The translations under genes were made by a program, and so were the position numbers. 43,228 nucleotides of DNA from Bacteroidales bacterium. Its GTDB lineage: Bacteria; Bacteroidota; Bacteroidia; Bacteroidales; UBA932. The first letter of the stretch is position 1. Every line of letters starts with the position of its first letter. Where the stretch lies: contig JAEEJZ010000075.1 in the NCBI GenBank assembly GCA_016282145.1, positions 1-43,228 of the forward strand, given 5' to 3'. This document shows positions 33,729 to 42,141 of this stretch, piece by piece. The notes under the pieces are model-generated. The model ran no database searches, was not told the DNA's origin, and saw only the letters and a list, made by a program, of their open reading frames with translations.

Positions 33729-35341
33729 TGGATTTCCCACCATTTACCCTGCATCTTACGTTCGGTGATTCCCGGGCTGAGCCGGTACAGCGCGCAGCCG
33801 TGGGCCGGCAGTTTCACCTCCCAGCGCTGCTTGTCCTGCACCTTGCCTACCTCCTGCTGACGCCAGAGGTCGCGAAGCGTCTGCACACCCAGAAAACCCA
33901 GGTCGCGGGGAACGAAACTGACGGTATTTTCTTCATTTTTCAGGTTGAAAAGGGCCACCGCCACGCTGCCGTCTTCCAGTCGCTTGACATAGACGCTCTG
34001 ACCTTTGCTGGGGCCGAAGACATTGCGTGTACCCATCATTCCCAGCGCATCCTGATTCACTTCCAGTACTTCGGGATTGCAAAGGAGACTGAGGGTAAAT
34101 TCGTCGATGGCGTCCAGGTCGCAGCCAATCAGCATCGGGGAAGCGAGCATCGCCCAAAGGGTTACGTGAGAATACTGCTCCCAGGGGGTCAGCCGCGTCC
34201 AGTGTGCGGTAGAACCTTCCCAGCCGCCCACCTGCCCGAGCACCATCATATCGGCATCCGGCCAGTGTCCGGGTCCGGCATAGCCGGGCCAGGCGGATTC
34301 CCGGTCAAAGGCGATGTTGGAGACGCTGGCCCAGGTGTCCTGGATATCGCCGGCCGTCCGCCAGCAGTGGGCATACTTGATCATATCCGGTGCAAGGGAG
34401 ATGCGGGTAGCATTCGAGATGCTGTACACGATATCGCGGCCCGTAGCGTCCAGGGCCTCGCGCATATCGCGCAGCCACCAGACATCGTTGAGGAACCAGT
34501 CGTACTTCAGGTAGTCTACGCCCCAATCCGCCCACTGGCGGGCATCGGCACGGGCAAAAGAATACTTGCCGAAACTCATCAGTTCGCCCTTGTCGTATTT
34601 TTGGGTGTCCAGTTTGTAATTTTCATCCACGCTTCCTTCCTGCACCCACCAGTAAGTTCCTTCCGGGTTGTCGCAGGAAGAGCCTATATGTGCTGCATAG
34701 GTAGCGATCCAGGGACCGGAATAGATGCCGAATTTGAAGCCCCGCGCGTGCAGGGAATCGCCCAGTGCCTTCATATCCGGGAACTTTTTGTTCGGCTGGA
34801 TTGCATTGTATTTCCCTCCGCGGATGCCCTGCCAGCCGTCATCGATGTTCACATAGTTCCAGCCATAGTCCGCAAGGCCCTTTTCTTCCAGCGCCCGCGC
34901 CGCCTGCAGGATATTTTCCGCGCTTACGCGGTCGCCCCAGCAATTCCAGGAATTCCAACCCATCGGCGGCGTCAGGGCGATGCGGTCGCCGATTTCGATG
35001 CGCAGCACGCGGGAATCGCTGCCCAGCGCATTGCTTACGCCGATCTGTACGCTGTAACTGCCTTTTTTCCGTACTTTACCGCTGATGATGCCTTTCTGCG
35101 CGTCGAGTTTCAAGCCGCGCGGAAGCCCTTTGGCGCTGAACTGCAGCGGCCTTGCGCCGGACACGGGAATCCGGTAGAGGAAATCCGCGCCGGGACGGGC
35201 ACCGTACACCTTGGGGCCGTTGATCCGGGGCGTTTCAGCAGCCTTTGGGGTAATGATGTATTCGCTGTAGTCCGGAGCGCTCTGTGCCGGGGCAAAAAAA
35301 CAAAGAAAAAGTAGGGTTAAGCAGGGAAAAAGTCGTTTCAT
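33725..35341 (-). CDS. GH27 alpha-galactosidase with N-terminal Ig-like domain
   Basis: A 538-residue secreted enzyme. After the signal peptide (LFLCFFAPAQ) comes a cadherin/putative-Ig type domain (about 40-118: FLYRIPVSGARPLQFSAKGLP). The GH27 barrel starts at LTPPMGWNSWNCWGD (123-137). The nucleophile is D281 in YLKYDW and the acid/base is D332 in RTAGDIQDTW, by alignment to the well-studied alpha-galactosidase pattern. A C-terminal beta-sandwich closes the protein. It removes terminal alpha-galactose (or a related sugar) from plant glycans. It is translationally coupled to the SASA-EEP gene and diverges from GH92 across 74 bp. Confidence 0.9.
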   Translation of the reverse strand: MKRLFPCLTLLFLCFFAPAQSAPDYSEYIITPKAAETPRINGPKVYGARPGADFLYRIPVSGARPLQFSAKGLPRGLKLDAQKGIISGKVRKKGSYSVQIGVSNALGSDSRVLRIEIGDRIALTPPMGWNSWNCWGDRVSAENILQAARALEEKGLADYGWNYVNIDDGWQGIRGGKYNAIQPNKKFPDMKALGDSLHARGFKFGIYSGPWIATYAAHIGSSCDNPEGTYWWVQEGSVDENYKLDTQKYDKGELMSFGKYSFARADARQWADWGVDYLKYDWFLNDVWWLRDMREALDATGRDIVYSISNATRISLAPDMIKYAHCWRTAGDIQDTWASVSNIAFDRESAWPGYAGPGHWPDADMMVLGQVGGWEGSTAHWTRLTPWEQYSHVTLWAMLASPMLIGCDLDAIDEFTLSLLCNPEVLEVNQDALGMMGTRNVFGPSKGQSVYVKRLEDGSVAVALFNLKNEENTVSFVPRDLGFLGVQTLRDLWRQQEVGKVQDKQRWEVKLPAHGCALYRLSPGITERKMQGKWWEIQ

Positions 35342-35365
35342 ATATGGATAACGCAGGAAACGGGC

Positions 35366-35381
35366 GCAACCCTACTGTTGC
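35366..35381. promoter_or_regulatory. Inverted repeat in the GH27/GH92 divergent gap
   Basis: GCAAC-N6-GTTGC is a perfect 5-bp-arm inverted repeat (35366-35370 and 35377-35381). The right arm contains the -33 TTG of the GH92 promoter. A regulator bound here could control both directions. Symmetry is seen; the regulator is unknown. Confidence 0.35.
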
Positions 35382-35408
35382 ACAGGTCGTTTCTTATCGC
35401 TATTTTTG
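35378..35408 (+). promoter_or_regulatory. Promoter of the GH92 operon
   Basis: TTG at 35378-35380 is followed after 20 bp by TATTTTTG (35401-35408), an exact TAnnTTTG. The box ends 7 nt before the ATG at 35416, implying a leaderless or very short-leader mRNA. Confidence 0.6.
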
Positions 35409-35415
35409 CTTTACT

Positions 35416-37380
35416 ATGAAAAAGACGCTTTCCCTCTTTCTGTTGGCTTTCCTTGGCCTGAGCGCCTGCGCCCGTCCACTGGGCCGCTGGGTAGACCCTT
35501 TCATCGGCACCGACTATACCGGGCATACGGCACCTTCCGCCGCCTTCCCGCTGGGTATGGTGCAGCCGGGGCCCCAGAGCGGCAATTACCTCTGGAAATA
35601 TTGCAGCGGCTACAATTGGTCCGATTCGCTGCTTGTCGGGTTCACCCAGAACCGCTTGAGCGGAACGGGCTGTCCTTCGCTTTGCAACGTGCTCGTGATG
35701 CCGTTCTCCGACGCCCACGGCCCGGAGTTCGCCAGTCGCAAGGAGGACGAGCAGGCCTCTCCCGGCTACTATTCCGTAAGCCTGCCCGACAATGGAGCGA
35801 GCGTGGAGATTACCTGCTCCGAGCGCGTCGCCTGTTACCAGTTCGATTTTTCAGGGAAAGAGCGTCATCTGTTCGTCAATCCGCAGTACATCCAGCTGCG
35901 GAGCAACGACCCGAAGGCCACGCTCGCGCGCGGAATCAAGGCCTGGGAGGGCAGTACGCCCGACAACAAGACACTGCGCGGGCATATCCTCGCCAACTCC
36001 TGGGTACAATACGACCTCTGGTACGAGATTTCCTTTGAAGAGCCGTTTACGGCCTGCGAGACGCTGAGCCTGCATCCGGACTACAAGGCTCCGGCCTATG
36101 TGCTCGATTTCGGAAGCGGCCGGAAACCTTTGAAAGCCAAAATCGCCCTTTCCTATACCAGCGGAGAAGGCGCAGTACGCAATCTTCAGGAAGTGAAAGG
36201 CTGGAACTTCGGCAAGGTGCGCAAGGCGGCTGAGCGCAAGTGGGAGGAAATTTTCCGACTCCTTCCCGTGGAGGCGCCGGACAGTCTTATGACGGCCTTC
36301 TACACCTCACTCTACCATATGTACTTCCAGCCCAACATCATCTCCGACCTCGGGGATCCCGCCCGCTATTCCACCTTTTCCCAATGGGACACCTTCCGGG
36401 CGGCAGACCTGCTACGGACGCTGCTTACACCGGGTCTGGAAGCCGATATCGTGAACAGCATGCTGCGCGAAGCGGAGGAACGCGGGCACCTGCCCGTATG
36501 GGACCTGTGCGGCAAAGACAATTACTGTATGATTGCCAACCACGCCGTACCCACCGTCGTGGATGCCTGCCTGAGGGAGCTTCCCGGGGTGGATCCAGAG
36601 CGCGCCTGGAAAGCCGTCAAGGCTTCGCTCACGACCCCGCACGAGAAATCCGACTGGGCCGTCTATGACAAGTACGGATATTATCCCTTTGACCTCATCA
36701 AGGACGAATCCGTCTCCCGCACCTTGGAGTTCTGCTACGACGACTGGTGCGCCGCACAATTGGCCAAGAAGCTCGGGAAAGACGGGGATGCGGCATTTTT
36801 CGAGGCCCGGAGCCGCAACTATCGCAAGCTCTTCGACCCCTCCACGGGCTTCTTCCGGGGAAAGGATTCTAAGGGCAACTGGCGGGAACCCTTCGAGCCT
36901 GTACGCTGCACCCACGCAGGCAAGACGGGTGGCGACTATACCGAGGGCAGTGCCTGGCACTACCTCTGGCACGTACTGCAGGATCCGGAAGACCTCATCG
37001 CCCTGCTGGGCGGTCCGGAGAAATTCGTTCAGAAACTCGATACCCTTTTTGAGGTGACGCCGCCGGCCGCCCTTACCGGCTATACCCAGGACGTTACCGG
37101 TCTCATCGGCCAGTACTCCCACGGCAACGAACCCTGCCACCACGTCATCTACCTTTATACGCTGGCGGGTCGGCAGGACAAGGCGGCTGAAAAGATCCGC
37201 CAGGTGTTCCGGCAGTTCTACAAGTGTGAGCCGGGCGGTCTCTGCGGCAATGACGACTGCGGGCAGATGAGCGCCTGGTACATTTTCTCGGCACTTGGAT
37301 CCTATCCGGTCAACCCGGTCGGCGGACAATTCGTTGCCGGTGAGGCCCAGGTCCGCCCCTTACGCAAATTGCCCTGGTAA
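35416..37380 (+). CDS. GH92 alpha-mannosidase-like lipoprotein, C-terminally short
   Basis: A 654-residue protein from the ATG at 35416, whose MKKTLSLFLLAFLGLSAC gives a lipobox with C18; the frame is open upstream but no promoter supports an earlier start. GH92 features are clear: VDPFIGTDYTGHTAPSAAFPLGMVQPGP, GFTQNRLSGTGCP, FSQWDTFRA, VWDLCGKDNY, YTEGSAWHYLW and the catalytic-base motif GNDDCGQMSAW with D613 and D614. GH92 enzymes are calcium-dependent exo-alpha-mannosidases. The chain stops about 30 residues after that motif (QVRPLRKLPW), where family members usually continue for roughly 90-110 residues. The active-site residues stay, but the last beta-sandwich strands are lost. The stop shares its A with the next ATG (TAATG). 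Confidence 0.8.
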   Translation: MKKTLSLFLLAFLGLSACARPLGRWVDPFIGTDYTGHTAPSAAFPLGMVQPGPQSGNYLWKYCSGYNWSDSLLVGFTQNRLSGTGCPSLCNVLVMPFSDAHGPEFASRKEDEQASPGYYSVSLPDNGASVEITCSERVACYQFDFSGKERHLFVNPQYIQLRSNDPKATLARGIKAWEGSTPDNKTLRGHILANSWVQYDLWYEISFEEPFTACETLSLHPDYKAPAYVLDFGSGRKPLKAKIALSYTSGEGAVRNLQEVKGWNFGKVRKAAERKWEEIFRLLPVEAPDSLMTAFYTSLYHMYFQPNIISDLGDPARYSTFSQWDTFRAADLLRTLLTPGLEADIVNSMLREAEERGHLPVWDLCGKDNYCMIANHAVPTVVDACLRELPGVDPERAWKAVKASLTTPHEKSDWAVYDKYGYYPFDLIKDESVSRTLEFCYDDWCAAQLAKKLGKDGDAAFFEARSRNYRKLFDPSTGFFRGKDSKGNWREPFEPVRCTHAGKTGGDYTEGSAWHYLWHVLQDPEDLIALLGGPEKFVQKLDTLFEVTPPAALTGYTQDVTGLIGQYSHGNEPCHHVIYLYTLAGRQDKAAEKIRQVFRQFYKCEPGGLCGNDDCGQMSAWYIFSALGSYPVNPVGGQFVAGEAQVRPLRKLPW

Positions 37381-39434
37381 TGAAAAAAGCGCTTGTATCG
37401 GTGGCCCTGCTGGCGGCAGCCTTGTCGCTCCCGGCCCAAACCCGCCTGCTTTGCGGAGAAGACTTTTCCGTCGCTTTTACTGACGGCATCGATACGCTCC
37501 GGACCCCCGCGGAAGGACTTTGGTCAATTGCCACGGGCTGGAAAAACGACTGGCCGGACGCCTGGGTGCACGCCAGGCCCGAATCGGTGGAAACTTCGGG
37601 CAACTGGACCATCCTGCGCGGAACGCTTACTCTTCCTCAGGGAAAGATGCTGCTGAGCGATGCATACACAACGGAGGCCGACGGACGGGTCCACTGCGTC
37701 CGGCGCTATGAATGGAAGGGGCCGGAGACCCTGCGGCAGGCTACCCTCTCCGTCCGGCTGCAAAAGCCGGGCAACGGGTTATCCCTGTTCGCTCCGGGTA
37801 TCGTCTATTACGGAAACGGGAACGGCGCTGCGGTCAATCCGGCAGCCGTTCCGGTCTGGACTGGCGCAGCGGGCGAATTCGCGATTTTTGAAGACCACCG
37901 CTATCCCATGCCTTTCGTAATGCTGGAAGATGCGGACGCCCTGCGGGCCCTGGCGGTCTATACCCTCCCTTCGCCCGTGCGCGGCGCGGTACTCTCCGAC
38001 CAGTGGTGGTCGCTTGGCGCTGAGGCGCACGATGGCGTAACGGAAATCGTCCTCTACAGCGGCCCTATCGGCTACAACGGAGCCCACAGCGTAGCCAAAG
38101 CCCGCCAGAAAAAGACGATGCGCTATGCCGATACCTGGATCGACCTGGAGCCGAAGCGCATCATCGAAAAGGAATTCTACATCGACCTCTACGGCATCTC
38201 CCGCAAGGGGACCGGCTTCCAGCGGCCGCTCTATGCCTCGCTGGACCAGTACAAGCCCTATGACGCGGAGCGTTTCCCCCGCTTTGAGGAGATTGTAGAG
38301 GGGAAGGCAAGGCTTGCCGCCTCCCGCTGGCTGGAATACGAGACGGCCTGCGGATTCGATATGTACGACCCGCGCACTCCGCGCAAGCACATCGTGATGG
38401 GCTGGTGCGGACAGGCCGATTCCCCGGGTTACTCCCTGCAAGTGCTGGAACCGCTCCTTACCGCCGGTGCAGGTCCCTGGACAGCCGGTTTGCTCCGCGA
38501 AAGGGTGCAGCGCAGCCTGGATTTCCTTAGCGGCTGCGCCTGGCGCGACGATGCGCTGTTCTGTGTCCGTTACAAGTGCGACACCGGCGCGTGGGATGAG
38601 GGAGACCCGGTCTCCTGCGGACAGGCTATGTACAATTTTGCCAAGGCGATCGAGTTTGCGCGCAAGCATCCGGGCAACTATGAAACGGCCAAATGGGATG
38701 CCTTCCTGCGCGAAGCCTGCGACCGCACGTCCGACCGCATCCTTTCCTGCCGATGGGATCCGCGCTCTACCGCCGAGGCGTTCTATATCGCCCCGCTGGC
38801 CATCGCGTCAAAACTCTACGGCAAGAGCCGTTACCGCAAGGCTGCGGAAAAAGCCGCGACGCTCTTCGCTGACCGCCATCTGGAAATGGACGGCGGCTAC
38901 TGGGGCGGCACGCTCGATGCCAGTTGTGAAGACAAAGAAGGGGCCTGGGCGGCGTTCCAGGGCTTTCTGGAATGCTATGAGCGCTTCGGGAACAAGCAGT
39001 ATCTGGCCTGGGCGAAGCACGCGATGGACGTTTGCCTCAGTTACGTCGTGGTATGGGATATTCCTCTGCCGGCGGGACGCCTTGCCGACCGTGGCTTCAA
39101 ATCGACCGGCTGGACGGTAGTCTCGCCGCAGAACCAGCATCTGGATGTCTACGGGGTGCTCTTTGCCCCGGAAGTATGCCGGATGGGACGGCTGCTCGGC
39201 GACGAGCGCCTGGTGAAGCTCTCCAAGGTGATGTTCCGCACCTGCTACCAGCTTACCGATGCCTGGGGCAGCCAGGGCGAGCAGATACAGCACACCAACT
39301 TCGCCCAGCACGGAGATATGTCCAACGTGTATAAACTGCGGGGCGGCTACTCCGAGTCCTGGACGGTCTTCTGGGTCACCGCCCATTTCCTCAACGCCGC
39401 CGCCCGCTTCATCGAGGCCGGGGAAGCGCTATAA
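37380..39434 (+). CDS. Secreted six-hairpin-type glycosidase, family not assigned
   Basis: A 684-residue protein with a signal peptide (MKKALVSVALLAAALSLPAQ). An N-terminal beta-rich half (to about 270) is followed by a helical half of the (alpha/alpha)6 kind with repeated aromatic/acidic turns: DMYDPRTPRKHIVMGWCGQ, GYWGGTLDASCEDKEGAWAAF, SPQNQHLDVYGV and LRGGYSESW. This resembles Bacteroidota glycoside hydrolases and lyases of the six-hairpin superfamily, but I cannot name a GH family. Candidate catalytic acids are the Asp/Glu in CEDKEGAW and HLDVYG. It is coupled to the GH92 gene by TAATG, and its last 26 nt overlap the end of the convergent GH78 gene. Confidence 0.65.
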   Translation: MKKALVSVALLAAALSLPAQTRLLCGEDFSVAFTDGIDTLRTPAEGLWSIATGWKNDWPDAWVHARPESVETSGNWTILRGTLTLPQGKMLLSDAYTTEADGRVHCVRRYEWKGPETLRQATLSVRLQKPGNGLSLFAPGIVYYGNGNGAAVNPAAVPVWTGAAGEFAIFEDHRYPMPFVMLEDADALRALAVYTLPSPVRGAVLSDQWWSLGAEAHDGVTEIVLYSGPIGYNGAHSVAKARQKKTMRYADTWIDLEPKRIIEKEFYIDLYGISRKGTGFQRPLYASLDQYKPYDAERFPRFEEIVEGKARLAASRWLEYETACGFDMYDPRTPRKHIVMGWCGQADSPGYSLQVLEPLLTAGAGPWTAGLLRERVQRSLDFLSGCAWRDDALFCVRYKCDTGAWDEGDPVSCGQAMYNFAKAIEFARKHPGNYETAKWDAFLREACDRTSDRILSCRWDPRSTAEAFYIAPLAIASKLYGKSRYRKAAEKAATLFADRHLEMDGGYWGGTLDASCEDKEGAWAAFQGFLECYERFGNKQYLAWAKHAMDVCLSYVVVWDIPLPAGRLADRGFKSTGWTVVSPQNQHLDVYGVLFAPEVCRMGRLLGDERLVKLSKVMFRTCYQLTDAWGSQGEQIQHTNFAQHGDMSNVYKLRGGYSESWTVFWVTAHFLNAAARFIEAGEAL

Positions 39435-42039
39435 TCCTGTTGGAGGTCCCGGAGGAGAGCTCTTCGGTCCGGCCGTCGGGATAATGGAAGGTAGCCGATG
39501 CGCTGCAGGGAATCGTGACGGAAAGGCTCAGTTTGCGCTTTTTGCGCTGCCAGGACAAGGCAATCTTCCCCCTCGGTGAATCATAAGAGCAGGAAAAATG
39601 GTCGAGTCCTGCGGGGAAGCAGGGACGCAGGATAATGTGCCGGAATCCGGGATCTTCCGGGTCCGGATTGATGCCGCCGAGGCTCTTGTAGAACCAGGCC
39701 GCGATGTCCCCGAATATGACGTGATTGTCGGAATTGTCCCGGGTAACGTCCAGACGCCAGTTTTCAATCAGCGTGGTCTTTTCGTTCTCAAGCCACCAGC
39801 CCCAGGAAGGATATTCTTTTGCTGTTGCCATACGGTAGGCAAGCTCCCCATAACCAGCTTCGCTCAACACCCTCAGGGCGAACTTTGCACCGTGTACGCC
39901 GGCATTCACGTGGAAGCCGTCTTCCTCCACGCGCTTCACCAATGCCTGAAGCACCGCAGACCGGCTTTCCTCCGGCACCAATCCGAAAGCGAGCGGCAGG
40001 CTCTGGTCGGTCTGCATCCCTCCGGCATAGACGCCCGTCGACGCATTGAGGAATTTCTTATTTACGGCGCTACGGACCTGCTCGGCGATGGCGCCGTATT
40101 TCTGCGCATCCGCCTCATATCCGAACAGACGGGCGGCCCGGCAAAGGATGTCCAGGTCTTTGTACAGGAAACAGGAACAGATGAGCGTCTTGTTGGAACG
40201 CGTCGTCACCGGTACCCAGTCGCCGCGGCCCCAGGAAGTCAAGCCGTCCTTGGTAAATGTGAGCGCATAGTCAACATAGCGGCGGATATTGTCGTAATTG
40301 TCCCGCAGCGGCTTTGCATCGCCGTAGAACAGGTACAGTTCCCAGGGAATCAGCGCGATGGTGCTGGTCCAGTCCAGTCCGTTGCCGTTGGCGGCAGGAT
40401 TCCAGTAGCCCCAGCCGCAGGTAGGGATGATGTCCGGCAGCGCACCGTTGGGCTGCTGCTCGTCCCGATGGTCGGCAAGCCACTTCTCATAAACGCTAAA
40501 GGCGTCGTAGTTATACAGTCCGGATTCGACGGCGATATGCGCATCGGCCGTCCAGCCGTTCTTCTCCCGCTGCGGACAGTCCGTAGGATAACCGGGAAGG
40601 TTGGAAAGATAGGTCCTACAGGTGGCCTGCCACAACTCCTCCACGAGGGGTTCCGCGCTTTCGAGACTGCCCGCCCCGGGGACATCGCTATGCACACGTA
40701 CGGCGCGAAGTTGCTCTTTCCCCCATTTGAGTGAAGAAGAGGCGTTCACCTCTACATAACGGAAGCCCTTATAACTGTATTGCGGAGCGAAATAGTCCTC
40801 TCCGCCGCTCAGCGTCACGAGATCCGTCTGCAGGGGCTCGGCATTGCGGTCGCCGAAATAATAGTAGTTGATATTGTCCTGGTCGGCCTGGCCGGCGGAA
40901 TTGAGCCTTTCGGCATAAGTCAACTCGATATCCGTCCCTCTCGGTCCCTTGATGCGCAGATGCACATTGCCGGCCATGTTCTCACCAAAATCGTAGATGT
41001 AGCGGTTGTTGTTGAGCTTGGTAATTTTGACCGCCTCGATTTCCCCGCTTTCGCGGATGGGCACCATCTGCTGTGCGCTGACCTGCGCCGCAGGACAACT
41101 GCGCAGTTTGACGCCTTCCCAATCCTTCTCATTGAAGCCCGGCTCGGCCCAGCCCTGCTGCTCGCGGCGGGCATCGTAATGCTCCCCCGTGTAAATATTG
41201 TTATAGATGAGCGGACCTTCGGAGGAAGTTTTCCATCCCATTCCGCTGGTCACCAACTCTTCAGTGCCGTCGGCATAGCGGATGCGCAGGTCCAGGCAGA
41301 AAGCGGGACGCGCCCGCCAGGGGGCCTGATCGAAGTGCCAGGTGGTGACCGCCTGATGATTGAACCAGCCGTTCCCCAGTTCCACGCCCACGGCGTTGGC
41401 TCCTTCGCGCAGCATTGCCGTCACATCGTAAGTACTGTACAGGACCCTGCGGTCGTAGCGGGTAAAGGCGGGTTCGAGCACCCGGTCCCCCACCTTCTTA
41501 CCATTGATATACAAGGTATAAAGACCCGCTACCGCGATATAGGCGCGCGCCTGGACGATGCCGCCGCGTGCCTTGAATTCTTCGCGAAAGCGCGGCGCCG
41601 GCTTGAAATCCGTCCCCTGCTTATCAGAAATCCAACTGCCCCGCCAGTTATAAGGGCTCATCAGTCCGGTCTCAAAGAAGGCGGCCGGAGACGGGATGAG
41701 GGCTCCGTCCTTGTCTTCGCAACTTAGCTTCCACCAATAGCGCGTGAAAGGTTTAAGTTCAGGACCGGCATAGGTTGCCAGCACTGCATCCGAGGCAATC
41801 CGCCCGGAATCCCAGAGCGGATGGCTGTCGAACTCCAGGGTATCAGCCGCCACCATGAGCCGATAGGCCGTCTGCACGGCCCCTTCCCGGCCGTCTTCCA
41901 CTTGCCAGGAAAAGCGCGGCTGCGGGTTGTCCATACCCAGGGGATTGACAAGGTGTTCGGTCTTGAGATTCGTCACGGCGGGACCGCCAAGCACCGGCAG
42001 GACCGCCAAAACCAGTTGGATAAGAAGACAGTGGTTCAT
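39409..42039 (-). CDS. GH78 alpha-L-rhamnosidase
   Basis: An 876-residue secreted enzyme with a short signal peptide (MNHCLLIQLVLAVLPVLGG). The domain order is the usual one: fibronectin-like N-terminal part with TNLKTEHLVNPLGMDNPQPRFSW, two beta domains including AVAGLYTLYINGKKVGD and IYDFGENMAGNV, then the (alpha/alpha)6 barrel and a C-terminal beta domain. The catalytic acid is probably E492 in DCPQREKNGWTADA, a variant of the common DCPQRDERLGWTGDA. It releases terminal rhamnose from rhamnogalacturonan, RG-II or plant glycosides. It converges on the six-hairpin gene with a 26-nt overlap; a convincing promoter was not found in front of 42039. Confidence 0.9.
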   Translation of the reverse strand: MNHCLLIQLVLAVLPVLGGPAVTNLKTEHLVNPLGMDNPQPRFSWQVEDGREGAVQTAYRLMVAADTLEFDSHPLWDSGRIASDAVLATYAGPELKPFTRYWWKLSCEDKDGALIPSPAAFFETGLMSPYNWRGSWISDKQGTDFKPAPRFREEFKARGGIVQARAYIAVAGLYTLYINGKKVGDRVLEPAFTRYDRRVLYSTYDVTAMLREGANAVGVELGNGWFNHQAVTTWHFDQAPWRARPAFCLDLRIRYADGTEELVTSGMGWKTSSEGPLIYNNIYTGEHYDARREQQGWAEPGFNEKDWEGVKLRSCPAAQVSAQQMVPIRESGEIEAVKITKLNNNRYIYDFGENMAGNVHLRIKGPRGTDIELTYAERLNSAGQADQDNINYYYFGDRNAEPLQTDLVTLSGGEDYFAPQYSYKGFRYVEVNASSSLKWGKEQLRAVRVHSDVPGAGSLESAEPLVEELWQATCRTYLSNLPGYPTDCPQREKNGWTADAHIAVESGLYNYDAFSVYEKWLADHRDEQQPNGALPDIIPTCGWGYWNPAANGNGLDWTSTIALIPWELYLFYGDAKPLRDNYDNIRRYVDYALTFTKDGLTSWGRGDWVPVTTRSNKTLICSCFLYKDLDILCRAARLFGYEADAQKYGAIAEQVRSAVNKKFLNASTGVYAGGMQTDQSLPLAFGLVPEESRSAVLQALVKRVEEDGFHVNAGVHGAKFALRVLSEAGYGELAYRMATAKEYPSWGWWLENEKTTLIENWRLDVTRDNSDNHVIFGDIAAWFYKSLGGINPDPEDPGFRHIILRPCFPAGLDHFSCSYDSPRGKIALSWQRKKRKLSLSVTIPCSASATFHYPDGRTEELSSGTSNRIIALPRPR

Positions 42040-42090
42040 ACCTGAACCACGAAAATAAATGCCACTACCCTACCTGCCATAAACAATTCA

Positions 42091-42110
42091 GCCCGGCGGG
42101 AGGGCCGGGC
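42091..42110 (-). terminator. GC-rich hairpin after the GH43-like gene
   Basis: GCCCGGC (42091-42097) and GCCGGGC (42104-42110) form a 7-bp perfect stem with a 6-nt loop, 32 bp past the end of the GH43-like gene on the minus strand. The tail downstream (TGAATTGTTTATGG) is only partly T-rich, so it is a moderate terminator. Confidence 0.45.
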
Positions 42111-42141
42111 CGAAGAGTTTATTACCTAGATTATGCGACTG

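Noticed and set aside
37330..37500. Frameshift hiding the rest of GH92
   Set aside because: After the stop the next gene begins on the same base with its own signal peptide, and I see no GH92 C-terminal motif in other frames.
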